NCBI GenBank assembly: GCA_009924885.1
Contig: RFQS01000073.1
Location: forward strand, 1-9,779
Length of the DNA stretch: 9,779 nucleotides
Direction: 5' to 3'
Source of the DNA: Pseudomonadota bacterium
GTDB taxonomy: Bacteria > Cyanobacteriota > Vampirovibrionia > LMEP-6097
Made by a program: the position numbers and the translations under genes. Positions 1 through 6,326 of the stretch are shown here, in pieces. Numbering within the stretch: position 1 is the first letter of the stretch; each line of letters opens with the position of its first letter. The notes beneath the pieces are model-generated. The model saw nothing but the letters and a program-made list of their open reading frames with translations, was not told the DNA's origin and made no database searches.

Positions 1-123
1 AACAGAAATTTAATATTTTAAAATGCCATCAACTGACCTTAAAGCCATTCATAGAAAGCTTTCTGGTGATTTCGATGGAAGGGTGCGGAATGTGAGATAC
101 ATTTATCATCTTCCCCGTTAATA
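1..123 (+). promoter_or_regulatory. Candidate CRISPR leader (partial, left edge of window)
   Basis: This stretch lies immediately upstream of the first repeat when the array is read on the plus strand. That direction is inferred from the repeat's 3' end, so this would be the leader side where the array promoter and new-spacer insertion site sit. The first 23 bases are almost pure A/T; the rest is mixed composition with no recognisable gene. I see no convincing -35/-10 pair. The leader probably continues beyond the window edge, and the assignment depends wholly on the orientation call. Confidence 0.35.
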
Positions 124-451
124 ATTAAAATCATTTAAACCCCGCATGGGGACGGAAACGTCCCGTTTCTTGTTGTAAATAGATTCAATTTGTTTATTAA
201 AATCATTTAAACCCCGCATGGGGACGGAAACCTTCCAGTATTCCATCCTATAGCTTCATTAAAATCTATTAAAATCATTTAAACCCCGCATGGGGACGGA
301 AACTTTCTCTTTTCCTTTTTTTTAAATTAAATTATAATAATTAAAATCATTTAAACCCCGCATGGGGACGGAAACTTTTTCTCTTTGATTTTTTCTTTGA
401 AGTTGAGGTCACCAGATTAAAATCATTTAAACCCCGCATGGGGACGGAAAC
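124..451 (+). CRISPR. CRISPR array, 5 repeats and 4 spacers
   Basis: Five identical 36-bp direct repeats lie at 124-159, 196-231, 268-303, 340-375 and 416-451. Spacers are 160-195, 232-267 and 304-339 (36 nt each) and 376-415 (40 nt). The repeat begins ATTAAAATCATTTAAA and ends GGGGACGGAAAC. It contains a CCCC-GCAT-GGGG hairpin, and exactly eight bases (ACGGAAAC) follow the stem. That is where Cas6-type nucleases cut to leave an 8-nt 5' handle, so the crRNA strand is inferred to be plus. From memory, cyanobacterial type I-D/III repeats share this hairpin-plus-GAAAC end; the subtype cannot be fixed without cas genes, and none lie in the window. No repeat is degenerate, not even the terminal ones, which suggests a young or actively maintained small array. 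The array converges on the rpo operon, 184 bp from the rpoC2 stop codon. Confidence 0.97.
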
Positions 452-635
452 TGGTAAATCCTAACTAATCATCAACCCAAAGTCTATTAATTTATTTGAC
501 ATAGATCACACTAAGCTATGACATCCTCTCATCAAGATGATTTTTATGCTTCTTTGTCATCTTAATTGATTTGATAAGATACAAAAACGTACCCCACCGA
601 AATGTATTATATGGTAAAGAGAAGTACTAATTAAC
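452..635. other. Intergenic region between CRISPR array and rpoC2 3' end
   Basis: No gene is visible on either strand in these 184 bases. Array transcription (plus) and rpo transcription (minus) converge here. What can be seen is a CRP/FNR-like palindrome at 495-510 overlapping a TTGACA hexamer at 496-501, an AT-rich inverted repeat ATCTTA/TAAGAT (559-564 and 575-580) without a U-run on either strand, and a weak terminator-like structure near the rpoC2 stop. Confidence 0.7.
583..627 (-). terminator. Possible intrinsic terminator of the rpo operon (weak)
   Basis: On the minus strand, just after the rpoC2 stop, CUUUACC (613-619) can pair with GGUGGGG (592-598) across a 14-nt loop. The stem is three G-C and one A-U pair with three G-U wobbles, plus a G-C at its base. 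An outer GUA/UAC arm (625-627 with 589-591) is separated by a 5-nt bulge. The stem is followed after two bases by UUUUU (minus-strand complement of 583-587). Location and U-run are right for termination downstream of rpoC2, but the wobble-rich stem makes it a weak candidate. No better structure lies between the stop codon and the CRISPR array. Confidence 0.35.
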
Positions 636-3600
636 TTAAGCTACTGAAAGCCCAGCCATAAGCTGCTCTTTCTCTGGGTGAGCAGCGATAAGACTCTCTT
701 CACTATCCACCACAGCATCAAAACCTGAACCAGATGGGATAAGACGTCCGATAATAACGTTCTCTTTAAGACCGTGTAACCAATCCGTTTTACCTTTAAT
801 CGAAGCTTCTGCAAGAATTCTAGTAGTCTCTTGGAAAGAAGCTGCTGATATAAAGCTCTCTGTATTTAAGCTCGCCTTAGTTAATCCAAGTAAAACGTGC
901 TTGTATTGAGCAGTAATCTTACCTTCTTCTTCTTCAGCTGCTTTATTAATGGTTCTTACATAATTAATATCATGTAATTCACCTTGAAGAAGCTCAGTAT
1001 CACCTGGATCATCGATTCTCACTTTACGAGTCATCTGTCTAACTATAGTCTCAATGTGCTTATTTGCAATCTCAACACCTTGAGATACGTATACTGACTG
1101 AACTTCATCAACTAAGAACTGTTGTAAATGTTCTACACCTTTATACTCAAGAAGATCATGCGGATTAGGCTGACCATCTGTAAGAAGGTCCCCTACGTTA
1201 ATCTTCTCACCATCATTAACGACGATATTCTGACCAACAGGAATAACGAACTCTTTACGCTCATCAGCCGTTTTAATAAATATAGTCTCAGTACCATCTT
1301 CATTAAGAACTTCAGCCACACCAGATACATCAGAAATAATCGCTGGCTCTTTAGGCTTTCTACCTTCAAGTAATTCTTCTACTTTCGGAAGACCCTGAAC
1401 TATGTCACCAGTCTTAACTTTCTCATAAATAATAGTAGCGAGCTGATCACCCTGCTGAACTAAAGAATGGTTATCGACGTGTAATCTAGTACCAGAGCTT
1501 ACAAGGAAAGGACGCGCCTTTCTAATCACGACTGTGTTTCCTTTCACTTCCGTTACTATACCTGGCTCCTCAAGCGGCTCTGAATTACCTATCGAATCAC
1601 CTTTAAGAACGTAGTCCCCTGCTTTAACTTTAGGAGCGACCTTAGAAGTAACAGTAAAACTAGAAGCATCATCTAGAATTAGGATTCTAGATTTATCTAC
1701 TTGATTTACGAAAACCTCACCAGCAGTCTGTGCAATAGACTGAACTTTTGCTACAGCTTGATTAGCTTCAACAAAGTCACCTGGCTGAACAAGAATCTCA
1801 GTAATAGTAGATGATGTTCTCTCAGACCTTAGAATAATATTTTCTTGGAAAATAATATTTAATGTCTCAGCTTCAGTATCGAATTCTACGATTCCCTTAG
1901 AATCTTGGTACTGATCTTCACAAGACAGTATCAAACTAGTCTTAGTGAGTGCTCCACCATTAAAGTTACGAACTTTATCACCGTCTCTGTAATGCATTTG
2001 CGTTACAGGGTAAATATTAATCGAAGCATCAGTAGTTTCAGCGGTAAACTCGACTTCACGTGGCTTAATATCATACAGCTGAACATCTCTAAGCAGGAGC
2101 TTAGTTTCACCAGTTTCTTCATGACTAAAGAGAGTAATCATGCTTGGCTTAGTAGTCTTAACCTTAGGCATAATCTCTACACCTTCTTTAACGATGTCCC
2201 CATCAGCATACTTAAGAAGTTCTGGATCTTCTATGTCGAAAAGCTGTCCAGGAGTCACTGTTACTTCATGAATGATATTATTTTCAATAGTAACTCTAAC
2301 TATACCGTCAATATTCGCATAAACGTCTTTAACAACTTCCGTTCCAGCTTTAACGTGAGTACCAGTCTCAATTATCGCAAGACTTGCATCTTTAGAAAGA
2401 GAATGAATCTCCTCTGGAATAAAAATTACTCTTCCATGCTTAGTAACTATCTTTCTATCATCTATTTCTAGATCATCGTATCTGATTTCACCCGAGCAAG
2501 GTAAGTGTAGTGAAAGCTCGTCATCAACAAGCTCTGCTAATATCTTACCATTCTCAATGGTCTCACCATTTACCATCTTAAGAACATACTTTTCATTAGC
2601 AAGAACCCAAAGATTACCTTGTTGATTCTGCTGTAATTTAGCATTAGAAGAACCTATCGAAGCGTTAATTACATTAAGAAGTCTTCCCCTAGCCAGCTTA
2701 TTTACTTTTCTAGAGCCGATTTCAGCTTCTTCAATAATAAGATCTGCACCATATCTTACTTCACCACTATGTTGGCATTTTAAAATAGTCTCAGAAATAG
2801 TATCACCTTTCTTAACCATCTCTCCATCTTTAATAATCAAATGACTACCTGATGAAAGAGGCAATACTGTACCTGCTTCTACCCAAATAGTACCCTGCTT
2901 ATTCGCAAGTTTAGAAATGTTACCCTGTCTATCTTTAGTCTCATCAACACCAAAGTCTTTAAAAACTACTAGACCGGACTGCATAGTAATAACATCTTTA
3001 GAAGCCTTCTCTGTAAGAAGTTTCTTTTTACTTAAGTCTGGAACCTCGCCAATAATGGCACCTTTATCAACATGAGCCCCATCTTTAACGATAAGCCTTG
3101 CACCTACTGGCATATTCATAGACTCTGAACCAACCGAAAGCTTACCAGCACTAAGTGTTTGATAAACAATATCACCATACTTAGTTCTGATTTCTCTAAC
3201 TTCAAAACCATATTTAACGGTACCAGAAGCAGTAGAAGTATAATACTCTCTTGCTTTACTATGACCAGCTACCGCACCACCCGTGTGGAATGTTCTCATC
3301 GTTAACTGTGTACCAGGCTCACCTATCGACTGAGCTGCGATAATACCTATCGCTTCACCTAAATTAACAGGTCTATTATCAGTAGAAGACCAGCCATAAC
3401 AAGTCTTACAAACGCCATATTTAGCTTCACAAATAAGTGTAGATCTGATTTTTACAGATTTCAAGCCAGAAGCTTTGATCTTTTCAGAAGCTGATCTATT
3501 AATTATAGTACCCTTCGGCGTAATAACTTCTTTCGTCTCTAGGTTAGTAATATCTTCAGCAGCAGTTCTACCGATAACTCTAACATCAATACCAGTTACA

Positions 3601-4337
3601 ATAGTCTCTCCATCATAAAGAGCTCCTACTTCAATAAATTTCTCAGTTCCACAATCATCTGTACGAATAATTACATCCTGAGCTACATCTACAAGTCTTC
3701 TAGTCAAATAACCTGAATCCGCTGTTTTTAACGCTGTATCTACGAGACCCTTTCTCGCTCCAAATGCAGAAATCACATACTCTGGAACAGTCAAACCCTC
3801 TTTAAAGTTAGATTTAATCGGAAGGTCAATAATTTTACCCTCAGAGTTAGCCATAAGACCCCTCATTCCGACTAGCTGACGTACCTGTGAGACGTTACCT
3901 CTTGCACCAGAGAATGCCATCATATACACTGGATTTAATCTATCAAAATACTCTACAACAGCCTCAGTAACCTTATCGTTAGTCTCAGACCAAGTATCAA
4001 TAACCTTGTTATAACGCTCTACCTCAGTGATTTCCCCTCTCTCAAATCTCTCAGTAGTCTTAGCTAACTCAGCTTCAGCTTCAGCCACTAACTCAGCTTT
4101 CTTTGGTGGAACAGTTAAATCTTCGATACTAATAGTAACAGCCGCTTGAGTAGCAAACTTAAAGCCCAAATCCTTAAGATTATTAGCTAAAACAGCAGTA
4201 AGCTCAGCACCAAAGTTCTCATAAACCTTAGCAATCATTCTGCCTAGTATTTTTTTATCAACGATTTGATTAATGAAAGCAGGTTTCTTTTTCTCTCTAG
4301 TTATTCCTGGTGCTGCTTTTTGTTCTTTTGTTTGCAT
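636..4337 (-). CDS. rpoC2: DNA-directed RNA polymerase subunit beta'' (C-terminal half of split beta')
   Basis: This 1233-residue protein is the second half of beta' in the split arrangement of cyanobacteria and plastids. Residues about 85-140 align with the secondary-channel rim helices (ERYNKVIDTW). S-G-A-R-G-N at 143-148 leads into the bridge helix at about 182-221 (GARKGLVDTALKTADSGYL). The second zinc site has C229, C303, C310 and C313. The trigger loop starts at 345-354 (T-M-R-T-F-H-T-G-G, with M347 and H351) and resumes at about 976-998 (GDIVQGLPKVEELLEGRKP). Between them lies a large SI3 insertion of about 616 residues made of repeated G-x-x-L-x-V-x-D-G-x-x-V-x-K-G units typical of sandwich-barrel hybrid motifs. 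The conserved C-terminal domain is at about 1143-1201 (GLTKASLNTESFISAASFQE). It must pair with RpoC1 to rebuild the active centre. It is the last gene of the operon, 26 nt after rpoC1, and ends in TAA. It is a little shorter than the 1300-plus residues I recall for many cyanobacteria. The ATG start sits well for the conserved N-terminal F-I-N-Q-I-V-D-K-K segment. Confidence 0.98.
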   Translation of the reverse strand: MQTKEQKAAPGITREKKKPAFINQIVDKKILGRMIAKVYENFGAELTAVLANNLKDLGFKFATQAAVTISIEDLTVPPKKAELVAEAEAELAKTTERFERGEITEVERYNKVIDTWSETNDKVTEAVVEYFDRLNPVYMMAFSGARGNVSQVRQLVGMRGLMANSEGKIIDLPIKSNFKEGLTVPEYVISAFGARKGLVDTALKTADSGYLTRRLVDVAQDVIIRTDDCGTEKFIEVGALYDGETIVTGIDVRVIGRTAAEDITNLETKEVITPKGTIINRSASEKIKASGLKSVKIRSTLICEAKYGVCKTCYGWSSTDNRPVNLGEAIGIIAAQSIGEPGTQLTMRTFHTGGAVAGHSKAREYYTSTASGTVKYGFEVREIRTKYGDIVYQTLSAGKLSVGSESMNMPVGARLIVKDGAHVDKGAIIGEVPDLSKKKLLTEKASKDVITMQSGLVVFKDFGVDETKDRQGNISKLANKQGTIWVEAGTVLPLSSGSHLIIKDGEMVKKGDTISETILKCQHSGEVRYGADLIIEEAEIGSRKVNKLARGRLLNVINASIGSSNAKLQQNQQGNLWVLANEKYVLKMVNGETIENGKILAELVDDELSLHLPCSGEIRYDDLEIDDRKIVTKHGRVIFIPEEIHSLSKDASLAIIETGTHVKAGTEVVKDVYANIDGIVRVTIENNIIHEVTVTPGQLFDIEDPELLKYADGDIVKEGVEIMPKVKTTKPSMITLFSHEETGETKLLLRDVQLYDIKPREVEFTAETTDASINIYPVTQMHYRDGDKVRNFNGGALTKTSLILSCEDQYQDSKGIVEFDTEAETLNIIFQENIILRSERTSSTITEILVQPGDFVEANQAVAKVQSIAQTAGEVFVNQVDKSRILILDDASSFTVTSKVAPKVKAGDYVLKGDSIGNSEPLEEPGIVTEVKGNTVVIRKARPFLVSSGTRLHVDNHSLVQQGDQLATIIYEKVKTGDIVQGLPKVEELLEGRKPKEPAIISDVSGVAEVLNEDGTETIFIKTADERKEFVIPVGQNIVVNDGEKINVGDLLTDGQPNPHDLLEYKGVEHLQQFLVDEVQSVYVSQGVEIANKHIETIVRQMTRKVRIDDPGDTELLQGELHDINYVRTINKAAEEEEGKITAQYKHVLLGLTKASLNTESFISAASFQETTRILAEASIKGKTDWLHGLKENVIIGRLIPSGSGFDAVVDSEESLIAAHPEKEQLMAGLSVA

Positions 4338-4349
4338 GGTGTTTATAAA

Positions 4350-4358
4350 CCTTTCCTC
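4350..4358 (-). promoter_or_regulatory. Distant Shine-Dalgarno-like site before rpoC2
   Basis: The minus strand reads GAGGAAAGG, ending 12 nt before the rpoC2 ATG; its AGGA core is 16 nt away. This is further than the usual 5-9 nt, but it is the only purine-rich anti-SD match in the 26-nt gap. It supports the chosen ATG only moderately. Confidence 0.45.
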
Positions 4359-4363
4359 TAAAC

Positions 4364-6301
4364 TTAAATGGCTACTGCGTCTTTTTCAATTGAATCTACG
4401 ATAGTCTTATTAAAAATAATTCTACCTACAGTAGTTTCAATGATCTCAGATAAGCCTGACTCAGTCTGAGTAGTTCTAAGCTTAACCTTCGCGAATAGAT
4501 CAACATTCTTAGTATGGTAAGCGGTAATAGCTTCATCCTCACTAGAGAACACGCTACCAGCACCCTTAAATAATTTCGCATCCTCAGAATTAGGCTTATC
4601 AATAGTTAAGTAATAAATACCTAAAACCATATCCTGAGTAGGAGTAATTACTGGCTTACCTGTCGCTGGTGAAAGTATATTCGTATTAGCCATAACTAAA
4701 GTTCTAGCCTCAGTCTGTGCTTCGATACTCAACGGAACGTGAACTGCCATTTGGTCACCATCAAAGTCAGCGTTAAAAGCTGAACAGACTAATGGATGCA
4801 GCCTGATGGCTCTTCCTTCTACTATAACTGGTTCGAAAGCCTGGATACCTAATCTGTGAAGCGTAGGGGCACGGTTCAAAAGAACTGGATGACCTTCTAC
4901 TACCTCTTTAAGAATACTCCAAACCATCGGAGAGCCTTTCTCTATAAGCTTTTTAGAAGCTTTAATATTTTGACAAATCTGTCTATCTATCAACTTATTA
5001 ATAACGAAAGGTTTAAATAACTCTATCGCCATCTCACGTGGAAGTCCACACTGATGTAATTTTAGTGAAGGACCTACAACGATAACTGATCTACCAGAGT
5101 AGTCAACACGCTTACCAAGAAGGTTTTGACGGAAGCGACCCTGCTTACCTTCAATAATATTAGAAAGAGATTTAAGCGGTCTGCCATTCGTACCAGTAAC
5201 GACTCTACCTCTTCTACCATTATCAATAAGAGCATCTACTGCTTCCTGAAGCATTCTCTTCTCATTACGGATAATAATTTCAGGCGCGCCCATGTCTATA
5301 AGTCTTGCTAGACGGCTATTTCTGTTAATAACTCTTCTGTAAAGATCATTCAAATCAGAAGTAGCGAATCTGCCACCATCTAACTGAACCATCGGCCTTA
5401 AATCTGGAGGACATATCGGAAGAACGTCCATAACCATCCAACCCGGATCTGTCTTAGAGTTTAATAGTGACTGAACTAGTCTTAAACGCTTAACACATTT
5501 AATCCTCTTCTGTTGTGAACCACCTACTTCAGCTAATTCAGCTTTTAAATGATCTCTAACCTTTTCTAAACCAGGCAAGCCAAGCAATTCACCTCTTTCA
5601 GCTCTACTGCTTGCATTAGGGTACTCATATTTAGGCTGAGCTAAATCTTCTAATAACAGAAGAAGTGCTTCAGCACCGATACCCACTTCAAACTGAGCAG
5701 TCTCATTATCTAAAAGCTGCTCATACTCTTCCTCAACAATAATTTGATTTTTCTTTAAATTCTCAACATTACCTGGATCTATAACTAGATAAGAATTAAA
5801 GTAAACTACTTGCTCAAGATCCTTAAGAGTCACATCTAAAAGTAAACTTAAATAACTTGGAATACCCTTTAAAAACCATATATGTGAAACAGGAGCTGCA
5901 AGAGTAATAGAACCCATTCTCTGTCTTCTTACTTTAGATTCAGTAACTTCTACTCCGCATCTTTCACAGACTATACCTTTATGGCGAATACGCTTATATT
6001 TTCCACAAGAACACTCCCAGTCCTTAACTGGACCAAATATTTTCTCACAGAATAAACCATCTTTCTCTGGCTTTAAAGTTCTGTAGTTAATAGTCTCTGG
6101 CTTAGTTACTTCACCATAAGACCAACCGAGAATCCTTGAAGGCGAAGCAATCTGTATCTTAATACTATCGAAAAGATCATTATCAGCAACTAGGCTGTTT
6201 TTCTCAATTTCACGAATTTCATCACTGTCAATATCATGCTCAAGTGCTTCAATGGAAGCGATACCCAAAGCATCTAATTCATTACCAATTTCATCTGACA
6301 T
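4364..6301 (-). CDS. rpoC1: DNA-directed RNA polymerase subunit gamma (N-terminal half of split beta')
   Basis: This 645-residue protein is the first half of beta', close to the 620-640 residues usual for cyanobacterial RpoC1. The N-terminal zinc-binding domain has C97, C99, C112 and C115 (C-x-C-x12-C-x2-C), in a stretch reading DWECSCGKYKRIRHKG. The clamp and switch segments follow, including R-Q-N-L-L-G-K-R-V-D-Y-S-G-R-S at 391-405. The catalytic loop is N-A-D-F-D-G-D at 510-516, so D512, D514 and D516 hold the active-site magnesium. The chain ends shortly after T-T-V-G-R-I-I-F-N-K-T-I, the cyanobacterial split point; RpoC2 supplies the rest. The gene starts 25 nt after rpoB and is followed 26 nt later by rpoC2. 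AGG at 6308-6310 lies 6 nt before the ATG, a short but well-placed Shine-Dalgarno. One oddity is an acidic N-terminal extension: the conserved I-K-I-Q-I-A-S-P segment begins only at residue 47, whereas I recall it near residue 15 in typical cyanobacterial homologues. No later ATG precedes the conserved core. Confidence 0.98.
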   Translation of the reverse strand: MSDEIGNELDALGIASIEALEHDIDSDEIREIEKNSLVADNDLFDSIKIQIASPSRILGWSYGEVTKPETINYRTLKPEKDGLFCEKIFGPVKDWECSCGKYKRIRHKGIVCERCGVEVTESKVRRQRMGSITLAAPVSHIWFLKGIPSYLSLLLDVTLKDLEQVVYFNSYLVIDPGNVENLKKNQIIVEEEYEQLLDNETAQFEVGIGAEALLLLLEDLAQPKYEYPNASSRAERGELLGLPGLEKVRDHLKAELAEVGGSQQKRIKCVKRLRLVQSLLNSKTDPGWMVMDVLPICPPDLRPMVQLDGGRFATSDLNDLYRRVINRNSRLARLIDMGAPEIIIRNEKRMLQEAVDALIDNGRRGRVVTGTNGRPLKSLSNIIEGKQGRFRQNLLGKRVDYSGRSVIVVGPSLKLHQCGLPREMAIELFKPFVINKLIDRQICQNIKASKKLIEKGSPMVWSILKEVVEGHPVLLNRAPTLHRLGIQAFEPVIVEGRAIRLHPLVCSAFNADFDGDQMAVHVPLSIEAQTEARTLVMANTNILSPATGKPVITPTQDMVLGIYYLTIDKPNSEDAKLFKGAGSVFSSEDEAITAYHTKNVDLFAKVKLRTTQTESGLSEIIETTVGRIIFNKTIVDSIEKDAVAI

Positions 6302-6326
6302 CTTAAACCTAACCCTTTTCTAATAT

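Noticed and set aside
23..121. A 32-codon open frame on the plus strand (M-P-S-T-D-L-K-A-I-H...) ending in tandem stops just before the first CRISPR repeat.
   Set aside because: It is very short, lacks a Shine-Dalgarno and shows no recognisable motif; it sits in the likely leader. It could be chance and cannot be supported as a gene.
496..522. TTGACA (496-501) with TATGAC (517-522) as a plus-strand promoter.
   Set aside because: The spacing is only 15 bp and the -10 matches four of six positions. It would drive transcription into the end of rpoC2 with no gene to serve.
529..545. TCATC-AA-GATGA followed by TTTTT on the plus strand, resembling a terminator for the array transcript.
   Set aside because: The stem is only four usable pairs once a realistic loop is allowed, and it has a single G-C pair. 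This is too weak to call.
559..580. Inverted repeat ATCTTA/TAAGAT with a 10-nt loop.
   Set aside because: It is a short AT-rich stem with no U-run on either strand; expected by chance in this composition.
1905..2471. A 188-codon open frame on the plus strand opposite rpoC2.
   Set aside because: It lies wholly antisense to a strongly conserved gene, has a composition typical of a shadow frame (rich in Ser, Asn, Phe, Ile) and shows no recognisable domain.
4338..4363. The rpoC1/rpoC2 break considered as a frameshift or sequencing error in a single rpoC.
   Set aside because: Both parts have proper stop and start codons, a Shine-Dalgarno-like site lies between them, and the position equals the natural split of cyanobacteria.
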